A DNA stretch of 5,410 nucleotides, from the NCBI GenBank assembly GCA_945956945.1, contig CAMFJO010000076.1, positions 1 through 5,410 on the forward strand. Reading direction: 5' to 3'. The notes under the pieces are model-generated. The model was not told the DNA's origin, did no database searches, and was given only the letters and a program-made list of their open reading frames with translations. Within the stretch, counting starts at the first letter, position 1. The number at the start of each line of letters is the position of its first letter. This stretch comes from an uncultured Legionellales bacterium. Lineage in GTDB: Bacteria; Pseudomonadota; Gammaproteobacteria; UBA1113. Positions 1 to 5,410 of the stretch are shown here, piece after piece. The position numbers and the translations under genes are program-made.

Positions 1-1847
1 CCATGCTGGCTAAATTAGTCGCGGAACCATTTAATCGCGATGAGTGGATTTTTGAAATGAAATGGGATGGTTATCGCGCTATTGCTGAAATTGAAAATAA
101 AAAAATAAAACTTTATTCTCGTAATAACTTAAACTTTAAGGAGCGCTACCCTCTCATCATTGAAAGCTTAAAATCTCTTGCTGTTCATGACTGCATTCTG
201 GATGGTGAGATTATCGCACTCAAAAATGGAAAGCCAAGTTTTCATGCCCTACAACAATATCGAGAAAAACCAGTACCTTTACAATATGCTCTGTTTGATA
301 TTCTCTATCTAGATGGAGAAGATTTGCGTCATTTACCGCTTAGAGCGCGTAAAGACAAATTGAGGCAATTATTAAAGGAAATAGACGAAAATAGCCCTCT
401 CTTATACAGTGAACATGTCGATAAAGAAGGAATAGAATTCTTCAAAAAAATAAAAAAAGCCGATATGGAAGGCATTCTTGCCAAAGATGCAACCAGCGCT
501 TATTTAACAGGTTTAAGGAGCGATTCTTGGTTAAAAATAAAGGCAATTCGGGAGCAAGAGGCTATTATTGTAGGATTTACAGAACCACGTAATAGCAGAA
601 AATATATGGGATCGCTCGTTTTGGGGGCTTATGTTGACGATGAGCTTCGCTATATTGGTCATTCTGGTGGAGGATTTAGCGACAAAGAATTGGCAGATAT
701 TTCGAAAAAATTAAAAAAAATCATCTCCGCGATACCGACAATAAAAGAAAAAATAAAAATAAACTCGCCCATCACTTGGGTAAAACCCATCTATGTCTGC
801 CAGATAAAATTCACGGAATGGACATCCGATGGTCGCATGCGCCACCCCGTTTTCGTCGGAATGCGGGAAGATAAAAAGCCACAAGAAGTTACGCATGAAA
901 TACCCGAGAAATTACTTCCAAAAACAAAAGAAATAAAAAAATCTAAAAACACATCTTCAAAGCCTGTTAAAACACATACCGATAAAATTTTTTGGCCGGA
1001 TGAAGGTTTCACGAAAGGCGACGTATTAGCTTATTATGATAGGATGGCTTCCCTTATTTTACCTTATCAAAAAGATCGTCCTCAAAACCTTTTGCGTCAC
1101 CCTAAGGGCATAATGGGTAAATCTTTTTTTCAAAAGGATATTAGCTTTGAAACACCCGAATTTGTGGAATTAAAAAAAATATGGTCTGAAAGCAATAATT
1201 CATATCTTCGATATCTGCTTTGCCAAAATAAGGACACCCTGCTCTATATGGCCAATTTAGGATGCATTGAGCTAAACCCTTGGAATTCGCGTATAGCCCA
1301 TCTGGATAAGCCCGATTACATGATTATAGACTTAGATCCTTCCGCTGAAAATTCTTTTGATGAGCTGATTAGGGTTGCTCAAGAAGTACATAGAATATTG
1401 AATTTACTGTGCGAAGAACATTATATAAAAACTTCTGGAAAAACAGGCCTTCATATTTGTATTCCTACGGGAGCAAAATACACTTATGATGAATTAAAAC
1501 CCCTATCCCACATGATAGCAAAACTAGTTCATCAACAATTACCCGAAATAACTTCCATAGAACGCAGCCCTTCTAAACGTAAAGGTTTAGTTTATTTGGA
1601 TTATCTTCAAAACCGTCGTGGACAGACTCTCGCCAGCGTTTATTCTCTGCGCCCCTATCCCAAGGCTACCGTTTCTACCCCTCTAGAATGGAAAGAAGTA
1701 AAAAAAGGTTTAAATCCGGCTGATTTCAATATTAAAACCATTGAAAAAAGGCTTGATAAAAAAGGAGACCTGTGGAAACCGATGCTTTCGCACGCAATCG
1801 ATCTAAAAGATTCTTTGCGCTGTCTGGAAGAACATTTTTACTTCTAG
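1..1847 (+). CDS. ligD: DNA ligase D (ligase and polymerase domains), 5' end missing
   Basis: ATP-dependent ligase/polymerase of bacterial non-homologous end joining, normally recruited to broken DNA ends by Ku. The frame is open to the left edge; the ATG at 3 aligns with the internal 'PMLA' start of the ligase domain in longer LigD proteins, so it is probably not the true start, and an N-terminal 3'-phosphoesterase domain may lie upstream. Numbering from that Met: adenylation domain with motif I EMKWDGYR (nucleophile Lys20), SRNNLNF at 39-45, LDGE at 66-69, FDILYLDG near 98-105, EGILAK at 156-161 and WLKIK at 176-180. The OB-fold follows to about residue 300 and includes FTEWTSDGRMRHPVF. After a Lys/Ser-rich linker comes the primase-like polymerase domain from about residue 330: KIFWPDEGFTKGD, GKSFFQKD, metal-binding DLDP, SGKTGLH and YLDYLQNRRGQT, all intact. 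It ends in TAG, 48 bp before pncC. No ku gene is visible. Identification is firm; the full domain order is inference. Confidence 0.95.
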   Translation, partial: MLAKLVAEPFNRDEWIFEMKWDGYRAIAEIENKKIKLYSRNNLNFKERYPLIIESLKSLAVHDCILDGEIIALKNGKPSFHALQQYREKPVPLQYALFDILYLDGEDLRHLPLRARKDKLRQLLKEIDENSPLLYSEHVDKEGIEFFKKIKKADMEGILAKDATSAYLTGLRSDSWLKIKAIREQEAIIVGFTEPRNSRKYMGSLVLGAYVDDELRYIGHSGGGFSDKELADISKKLKKIISAIPTIKEKIKINSPITWVKPIYVCQIKFTEWTSDGRMRHPVFVGMREDKKPQEVTHEIPEKLLPKTKEIKKSKNTSSKPVKTHTDKIFWPDEGFTKGDVLAYYDRMASLILPYQKDRPQNLLRHPKGIMGKSFFQKDISFETPEFVELKKIWSESNNSYLRYLLCQNKDTLLYMANLGCIELNPWNSRIAHLDKPDYMIIDLDPSAENSFDELIRVAQEVHRILNLLCEEHYIKTSGKTGLHICIPTGAKYTYDELKPLSHMIAKLVHQQLPEITSIERSPSKRKGLVYLDYLQNRRGQTLASVYSLRPYPKATVSTPLEWKEVKKGLNPADFNIKTIEKRLDKKGDLWKPMLSHAIDLKDSLRCLEEHFYF

Positions 1848-1895
1848 AGACAGTTTCCTCGGGATAGATCTATTGTATAAACGAGGTAAAATTCT

Positions 1896-2384
1896 ATGAA
1901 CATAAAACATATTGCACAAAAATTGGGTAAGAGCTTACAAGACAAAAAAATGCGCTTGGTTACGGCCGAATCTTGTACTGGGGGCTGGGTTGCAAAAGTG
2001 ATTACCTCTCTTCCCACAAGCTCCTGCTGTTTAGATCGGGGATTCGTAACTTATAGTGAAGACTCCAAGCACGAAATGCTAGGGGTCGATTCCCATTGCA
2101 TAGAAAAATACGGTGCTGTCAGCGAAGTGGTTGCGCGGCAAATGGCTGAAGGGGCTTTAGATAAGAGCCATGCGCAAGTAAGCCTCGCAATTACCGGCGT
2201 GGCAGGACCTACAAAAGATAACAGCGGCAAACCTATTGGCACAATATGGTTTGCCTGGGCACAAATCAATGAACCGACCCTCGCGGAATGTTTATGGCTG
2301 AGCGGCAGCCGGAATAAAATATGCAAAAAATCCGTCCAACATAGTTTAAAAAAACTTTTGGAAATACTAGAAAAATACCCCTAG
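1896..2384 (+). CDS. pncC: Nicotinamide-nucleotide amidase (CinA C-terminal family)
   Basis: Predicted to deamidate nicotinamide mononucleotide (NMN) to nicotinate mononucleotide in the cytoplasm. This is a pyridine nucleotide salvage step that recycles NMN, including NMN released by NAD-dependent DNA ligase. The 162-residue protein is the usual size of the stand-alone form, with no N-terminal CinA (MoaB-like) domain. Family hallmarks are TAESCTGG at 23-30 (the Ser is the proposed nucleophile), DRGFVTYS at 47-54 followed by Lys58 and MLGV, GAVSE at 73-77, and SLAITGVAGP at 96-105 followed by KPIGTIWFAWA. The usual Gly-rich stretch after AGP is replaced by TKDNSG. The start is supported by GAGGT at 1883-1887, 8 nt before the ATG. 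It lies 48 bp behind ligD on the same strand, so co-transcription is likely. The gene could be called cinA or ygaD in other annotations. Confidence 0.92.
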   Translation: MNIKHIAQKLGKSLQDKKMRLVTAESCTGGWVAKVITSLPTSSCCLDRGFVTYSEDSKHEMLGVDSHCIEKYGAVSEVVARQMAEGALDKSHAQVSLAITGVAGPTKDNSGKPIGTIWFAWAQINEPTLAECLWLSGSRNKICKKSVQHSLKKLLEILEKYP

Positions 2385-2411
2385 GATCTTCTCATTTATT
2401 TAAGATCTTTT
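2385..2411. terminator. Weak candidate terminator between convergent genes
   Basis: GATCTT at 2385-2390 can pair with AAGATC at 2402-2407 around an 11-nt loop, and TTTT follows on the plus strand. It sits exactly where pncC and the hemerythrin gene converge, and it overlaps the 3' end of the latter. The stem is only 6 bp and AT-rich, so it may be fortuitous. Confidence 0.3.
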
Positions 2412-2833
2412 CCTTCTTTAGAGCGGAGATATTTTTCTCCCATATCCTTTAATTGATCTTTATCCAAGATACGTTTTGCTTGAGGGAAAAGCTCTTGCTC
2501 TTCTTCTTTGACATGGTGTTTTATTATTTCTTGTAACACGGTCACCTTAGCCTTCCATAATTCATCTTTAATAGACATTTTTCTTATATCCGCAAGCAAA
2601 ATTTTAATCATATCATGCTCTACATAAGATTCTAAAACGAGATCCTTGGTTTTAGCCGTTTTCCTAACGGCTGGGTAAAAAACTTTTTCTTCAAATCTCG
2701 CATGTAAGTTAAGTGCTTCGTAAATCTTGGAAAAAATAGATTCCTTACTCTGAGCAGTTTCGCTCTTAAGCAATTTTTTCAACAGAGCAGCCACTTCTTT
2801 ATGATCAGCTTTTAAGATGGTGATGATATTCAT
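2396..2833 (-). CDS. Hemerythrin-like HHE cation-binding domain protein
   Basis: Small soluble four-helix protein of the hemerythrin/HHE family, expected to hold a di-iron centre. Members bind oxygen, handle nitric oxide or iron, or act as sensors; the exact role here cannot be told. From the chosen start the protein has 145 residues. Likely iron ligands are spread as in the family: His11 (ADH), His44 and Glu48 (HARFEE), His73 (EHD), His106 or His107 and Glu111 (HHVKEEEQELFP). The frame is open to an ATG at 2908, which would add 25 residues, but the inner ATG (2831-2833) is preferred. It has a strong AAAGGAGT site just upstream, the family homology begins right after it, and a good -10 box lies between the two ATGs. 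There is no signal peptide or membrane helix. It converges on pncC and lies downstream of ribH in the same direction, but 412 bp away, so it is probably a separate unit. Confidence 0.88.
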   Translation of the reverse strand: MNIITILKADHKEVAALLKKLLKSETAQSKESIFSKIYEALNLHARFEEKVFYPAVRKTAKTKDLVLESYVEHDMIKILLADIRKMSIKDELWKAKVTVLQEIIKHHVKEEEQELFPQAKRILDKDQLKDMGEKYLRSKEGKDLK

Positions 2834-2837
2834 ATCC

Positions 2838-2845
2838 ACTCCTTT
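2838..2845 (-). promoter_or_regulatory. Ribosome binding site that sets the hemerythrin start
   Basis: On the minus strand this reads AAAGGAGT and ends 4 nt before the ATG at 2833. It is a near-perfect Shine-Dalgarno match and the main reason for choosing the shorter reading frame over the ATG at 2908. Confidence 0.8.
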
Positions 2846-2861
2846 AGAAAGATAAAAATTG

Positions 2862-2867
2862 AGTATA
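2862..2867 (-). promoter_or_regulatory. Candidate -10 box of the hemerythrin promoter
   Basis: Minus-strand TATACT, one base from the sigma-70 consensus, would give a leader of about 20 nt before the ATG at 2833 and leaves room for the ribosome binding site. Immediately upstream is a T6A6 tract (2871-2882), which bends or melts easily. The -35 region at about 16-17 bp spacing (TGGTAA/GTGGTA) is a poor match. Seen by eye only. Confidence 0.45.
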
Positions 2868-2908
2868 GCCTTTTTTAAAAAAGTTACCACTTTTTCAAAA
2901 AATATCAT

Positions 2909-3094
2909 TCCCCCTGCTAACTTTATTTATAAAGAAATAAAACCAATCCGGAACGGAAATAGGCTGAGAACTATCAACCTCTATTATTTTATCAGGATGG
3001 TCAAATGCACTTTAAATTGTTCATTGGGTAAATTTTAAAGATTACAAAGTGTTTTAATGTAGATTTATTCATTGCGAAAAAACGATGAAATAAC
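2909..3094. other. AT-rich intergenic stretch without a clear gene
   Basis: This is the part of the gap between the hemerythrin gene and ribH that lies outside the palindromic element. I see no tRNA or other RNA gene and no ORF with a start and ribosome binding site. There is a small perfect palindrome, CTTTAT-TT-ATAAAG, at 2921-2934. A 38-codon stop-free stretch on the minus strand (2895-3011) has protein-like composition but no start codon near its beginning; it could be the decayed end of a lost gene. Confidence 0.5.
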
Positions 3095-3219
3095 TACACC
3101 CTTCGTCTTTCAATCTGCAACTTTGTTGCAGGCTTGCCTCGCTGCTCATGTACGTCTGTGGTAACGAAACTGCTCAGCTTCGCCTGCGTCACGTTGCAAA
3201 TTGAAATATTTTGAGTGTA
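3095..3219. repeat. Imperfect palindromic element, likely a dispersed repeat
   Basis: The two ends are inverted copies about a centre near 3157. TACACCC at 3095-3101 matches GAGTGTA at 3213-3219 with one mismatch, and TTTCAATCTGCAAC at 3108-3121 matches GTTGCAAATTGAAA at 3193-3206 with one mismatch. GCAGGC at 3128-3133 pairs with GCCTGC at 3182-3187, offset by one base. The left arm holds its own perfect hairpin, CTGCAAC-TTT-GTTGCAG (3115-3131). The core is richer in G+C than the flanks and has no coding frame. It begins 27 bp past the ribH stop, so it would be in the 3' tail of the riboflavin transcript. The shape suits a REP/BIME-like or MITE-like family. No second copy is in this window, so being a repeat is inference. 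Confidence 0.6.
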
Positions 3220-3245
3220 TATCCCCTCCTTCGGTTGAAAAAATT

Positions 3246-3728
3246 TTAAAGAGAAAGCGCCATCATCGCCATCATTTCAATAGCGCTTTCTGCATAATAG
3301 ACGCCATGCGTGACACGTGCCAAGGCCTGTGCTTCATTGTCGGTTGTTAACACGCCAAAAATAACAGGTAAATGTTCATCTAAGGAAACACGCAAGCATC
3401 CGGCATTGACTTGCTGACAAACATACTCATAATGTGGCGTATCGCCGCGTATCACGGCACCTAGAGTAATAATGGCTTGAAATCGCTTGCTTCTCGCCTG
3501 TTTTTGCGCCGCCAAAGGAATTTCTATCGCCCCTGGAACTTGAATTAAGGTAATTTGTGGCTCAGTGATGTCTAAAGCTAGTAACCGATCCATCGTACTT
3601 TGTAAGAGGGGTTCAGTTATGTGATCGTTAAACCGGCTACACACCATCGCGATGCGAATATATTTAGCTTGTTCGTTTAAAAAAGACAATGCACACTCTG
3701 TTAAATTATTCACGCATAAAGTTGACAT
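3246..3728 (-). CDS. ribH: 6,7-dimethyl-8-ribityllumazine synthase
   Basis: Condenses 3,4-dihydroxy-2-butanone 4-phosphate (from RibB) with 5-amino-6-ribitylaminouracil to form lumazine, the penultimate riboflavin step. The 160-residue protein is of normal length. Key motifs are SRFN at 31-34 (aromatic substrate stacking), VPGAIEIPLAAQ at 64-75, and GAVIRGDTPHYEYV at 90-103 with the catalytic His99. FGVLTTD follows at 124-130, and Arg138 is the usual phosphate contact. After Arg138 the loop is about five residues shorter than in E. coli RibH, and the GNKG segment with its conserved Lys is replaced by THGVYY. The start has AAGGAAG (3734-3740) 5 nt upstream. It is the last gene of the ribE-ribBA-ribH set. 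A gap of 110 bp separates it from the ribBA stop, but only 17 bp separate it from the end of the original ribBA frame. Confidence 0.95.
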   Translation of the reverse strand: MSTLCVNNLTECALSFLNEQAKYIRIAMVCSRFNDHITEPLLQSTMDRLLALDITEPQITLIQVPGAIEIPLAAQKQARSKRFQAIITLGAVIRGDTPHYEYVCQQVNAGCLRVSLDEHLPVIFGVLTTDNEAQALARVTHGVYYAESAIEMMAMMALSL

Positions 3729-3745
3729 CTTTTCTTCCTTTTTTA

Positions 3746-3841
3746 CTATAAAATTGATACATTATCGCCTAACCAATGGTTCATTTTTCGCTGTTTAGTC
3801 TCTAAATACCCCTGGTTATATCTATTTGCTGCTATCTCTCA
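3746..3841 (-). other. Detached in-frame 3' tail of ribBA after a premature TGA
   Basis: Read on from the ribBA TGA (3839-3841) in the same frame, 30 further codons run to a TAG at 3746-3748. They encode EIAANRYNQGYLETK, then QRKMNHWL and a short end. This matches the conserved tail of GTP cyclohydrolase II (ERVPL, then N-x-x-N, YL-x-TK, K-(M/L)-x-H-x-L, as in E. coli RibA). The TGA occupies the position of the Leu or Ile after ERVP, and TTA to TGA is a single base change. The intact frame would have given a 404-residue RibBA ending 17 bp before ribH. The match to the family is from memory of the RibA C-terminus. Confidence 0.85.
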
Positions 3842-4960
3842 AGGGACTCGTTCAACAATGTGTTCGGACCAATGGGCTTTTAATGCCGCTATTTTTTGAG
3901 GGTTATTTGTCAATAACTGAATAGCACGCACCCCCAGTTGTTTCAAAATAGCCACCGCCATATCATAACTGCGGGTATCATTCGGAAAACCCAAAGCATG
4001 ATTGGCTTCTACCGTATCCAAACCTTTCTCCTGCAAGGCATAACTGCGAATCTTGTTCATCAAGCCTATACCCCGCCCTTCTTGACGCAAATAAATAAAG
4101 ATACCCGACTCACTTTGCGCCAATTGCGCTAAAGATTGCTCTAATTGCGATCCGCAGTCACAGCGTAAGGAAGCAAAAACATCTCCTGTCAAACATTCGG
4201 AGTGTATACGCACCAAGGACTTGTTAAAATTTTTACCCCTGGTTAAAACGATAGCCTCCTCGCCGCTCAAGGTATTGCTGTAAACGGCCATATTAAATAA
4301 ACCATAACGAGTAGGCAGTTGACATTGCGCGCTTCTATTTAAAGCCAGGTATATTTGCTGTTGGCGATAGGTGACCAAATCATTGATCGAAATTAAGGGT
4401 AACTGCCATTCTTCAGCAAATGCTTTTAACTGAGGATAGCGCATCATACTACCATCACTCGCCATAATCTCACAAATAACGCCTGCTGGTATCAAACCCG
4501 CCAAGCGGGTCAAGTCAACCGCCGCTTCGGTATGGCCACGCCGCTCTAACACACCCTTGTCTACAGCACGTAAGGGAAAAATATGGCCTGGCCTATTGAG
4601 ATCAGAGGAAACCGCTGCGGGATCACAAGCGGTTAAAATCGTTTTAGCTCTATCGGCAGCGGAAATCCCGGTGCTAATCCCTTGTGCCGCATCAATGCTG
4701 ACGGTAAATGCCGTGCGTTGTTGTTCATTATTGTTTTTGGCATCAACCATTAAAGGCAATTCTAAGCGATCCAATTGCTGTCCCGTCAACGCTAAACAGA
4801 TCAGGCCACACCCGTGTCGTGCCATGAAATGAATGGTCTCCGCTGTAATGAGTGAAGCGGCTGCGATTAAATCACCTTCGTTTTCGCGGCTTTCGTCGTC
4901 TATTACAACGATCATTTTACCGGCACGCAATTGCGCTAAAGCATGTTCTATCTTATTCAT
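3839..4960 (-). CDS. ribBA: Bifunctional 3,4-dihydroxy-2-butanone-4-phosphate synthase / GTP cyclohydrolase II, C-terminally truncated
   Basis: The two halves start both branches of riboflavin synthesis: RibB converts ribulose 5-phosphate to the four-carbon unit, and RibA opens GTP. The 373-residue product has RibB at about 1-200, with RENEGD at 25-30, HGCGLIC at 49-55, TGISAADRA at 97-105, RPGH at 123-126 and GHTEA at 142-146. RibA spans about 205-373, with HSECLTGD at 253-260, zinc ligands Cys256, Cys267 and Cys269, YLRQEGRGIGL at 290-300 and LLTNNPQK at 349-356. Catalytic motifs of both domains are intact, unlike the degenerate RibA halves of some proteobacterial RibBA proteins. The chain stops at VERVP, about 30 residues before the normal end, because of an in-frame TGA (see 3746-3841). 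The start is the ATG at 4958-4960, where homology begins; a longer frame to 5008 would overlap ribE deeply. It overlaps ribE by 8 bp (ATGAATAA), suggesting translational coupling. Confidence 0.93.
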   Translation of the reverse strand: MNKIEHALAQLRAGKMIVVIDDESRENEGDLIAAASLITAETIHFMARHGCGLICLALTGQQLDRLELPLMVDAKNNNEQQRTAFTVSIDAAQGISTGISAADRAKTILTACDPAAVSSDLNRPGHIFPLRAVDKGVLERRGHTEAAVDLTRLAGLIPAGVICEIMASDGSMMRYPQLKAFAEEWQLPLISINDLVTYRQQQIYLALNRSAQCQLPTRYGLFNMAVYSNTLSGEEAIVLTRGKNFNKSLVRIHSECLTGDVFASLRCDCGSQLEQSLAQLAQSESGIFIYLRQEGRGIGLMNKIRSYALQEKGLDTVEANHALGFPNDTRSYDMAVAILKQLGVRAIQLLTNNPQKIAALKAHWSEHIVERVP

Positions 4961-5410
4961 AATAGGCCGCCTTCTTGACATATTTTGCCAAGATATCAAA
5001 TTCCACATTCACCTTATCCCCTTTATGATAATTTCCAGCAATCGTGATAGCCTGGGTATGTGGGATAAAGCTAATGCTAAAAGCATCTGCATAGACAGCG
5101 GCAATGGTTAAACTCATACCATCCAAGGCAATTTGCCCTTTAGACACGACATAGGGTAAGTGATTTTTCTCTAAAGAAAATAGGAGGGTACGCGCTACCC
5201 CATCTGTCTCCACACCTAAAATAGTAGCCGTAGTATCCACATGGCCTAAAACAAAATGGCCACCTAGACGGCCATTCGCCAATAGTGCGCGTTCTAAATT
5301 TATTTTTTGTCCTGCACGCAACGCAGCTAAAGTGGTGACACGCAAAGTTTCTGGAACGATTTGCACATAAGCTGTCGTATTTTCAACATGCGTTAAGGTA
5401 AGACATACGC
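4953..5410 (-). CDS. ribE: Riboflavin synthase (alpha chain), 5' end missing
   Basis: Dismutates two lumazine molecules to riboflavin and the ribitylaminouracil substrate of RibH. The frame is open to the right edge, and 151 residues are visible of roughly 200 expected. The first visible residues, VCLTLT, match the end of the N-terminal barrel motif (G-C/V-CLTVT), so about 45-50 residues are missing; the GTG at 5364-5366 is internal. Then come PETLRVTTL and INLERAL, and GGHFVLGHVD opens the second barrel. LPYVVSKGQIALDGMSLT and FIPHT follow, and the chain ends with VNVEFDILAKYVKK, all typical of the family. The two pseudo-repeated barrels are visible as the repeated 'PETLR...NLE' and 'IPHTQ...VNVE' patterns. 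It is the most upstream gene visible of the rib operon; ribD and any FMN riboswitch would lie beyond the right edge. It is called ribC in some species. Confidence 0.93.
   Translation of the reverse strand, partial: VCLTLTHVENTTAYVQIVPETLRVTTLAALRAGQKINLERALLANGRLGGHFVLGHVDTTATILGVETDGVARTLLFSLEKNHLPYVVSKGQIALDGMSLTIAAVYADAFSISFIPHTQAITIAGNYHKGDKVNVEFDILAKYVKKAAYYE
4967..4974 (-). promoter_or_regulatory. Ribosome binding site supporting the ribBA start
   Basis: On the minus strand GAAGGCGG lies inside the last codons of ribE; its AAGG core (4970-4973) is 9 nt before the ATG at 4960. It favours that start over ATGs further upstream inside ribE, and fits coupled translation across the ribE-ribBA overlap. 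Confidence 0.55.

Noticed and set aside
711..1012. Minus-strand ORFs inside ligD, and another inside pncC at 2051-2326
   Set aside because: They lie antisense to conserved coding sequence and have no recognisable motifs or start signals.
2834..2908. Longer hemerythrin start at 2908 (25 extra residues)
   Set aside because: The extension shows no family homology, has no good ribosome binding site, and would start upstream of the best -10 box. The ATG at 2833 has a strong Shine-Dalgarno sequence.
3095..3219. CRISPR array or tRNA in the G+C-rich intergenic block
   Set aside because: There are no regularly spaced direct repeats and no cloverleaf or T-loop signature. The symmetry is that of one inverted repeat.
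3729..3838. FMN riboswitch or separate promoter region upstream of ribH
   Set aside because: The gap is the former coding tail of ribBA plus the ribH ribosome binding site. No FMN riboswitch-like structure is seen, and the TATAGT there would start transcription on top of the ribosome binding site.
3839..3841. TGA read as tryptophan through a changed genetic code
   Set aside because: Tryptophan codons in the genes here are TGG and no other gene has an in-frame TGA, which would be expected in an AT-rich genome with that change. The expected residue is Leu or Ile, not Trp.
4961..5008. Longer ribBA start at 5008
   Set aside because: It would overlap ribE by over 50 bp and adds residues not seen in the family. 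The ATG at 4960 has the typical N-terminus and a ribosome binding site.
4557..5111. Plus-strand ORFs inside ribBA and ribE (4557-4832, 4833-5111, also 3938-4132)
   Set aside because: They are shadows of strongly conserved minus-strand genes, with no recognisable protein features of their own.

Overview
The window looks like a chromosomal segment of an AT-rich gammaproteobacterium. The riboflavin gene order ribE-ribBA-ribH, a bifunctional RibBA protein, and the general style of the proteins and the palindromic repeat would suit the Legionellales (Coxiella/Legionella/Rickettsiella-like). That placement is an impression from memory, not a search result, so treat it as tentative. The genetic code appears standard: tryptophan is TGG throughout, and the other visible stops are TAA or TAG.

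Left part, plus strand: the 3' portion of a ligD gene (1-1847), encoding an ATP-dependent DNA ligase domain followed by a primase-polymerase domain. Its 5' end lies outside the window. After 48 bp comes pncC (1896-2384), a stand-alone CinA C-terminal-type nicotinamide-nucleotide amidase. The two are probably co-transcribed. No ku gene is visible.

Middle, minus strand: a small hemerythrin-like HHE protein (2396-2833) converges on pncC with only 11 bp between the stop codons. It appears to have its own promoter and a strong ribosome binding site. Upstream is a 412-bp non-coding gap (2834-3245). It contains an AT-rich stretch without a convincing gene and a 125-bp imperfect palindromic element (3095-3219) that looks like a dispersed repeat.

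Right part, minus strand: a riboflavin operon read right to left, ribE (5' end cut by the right edge), ribBA and ribH. ribE and ribBA overlap by 8 bp. Together the three genes supply both branches to lumazine (RibB and RibA activities), lumazine synthase, and riboflavin synthase. The deaminase/reductase RibD is not in the window.

The most notable observation is in ribBA. An in-frame TGA (3839-3841) stops the protein right after the ERVP motif, but the next 30 codons still encode the conserved C-terminal tail of GTP cyclohydrolase II, and that frame ends 17 bp before ribH. So ribBA carries a premature stop, either a recent nonsense mutation, a read-through codon or a sequence error. RibH also lacks about five residues and a conserved lysine in its C-terminal active-site loop.
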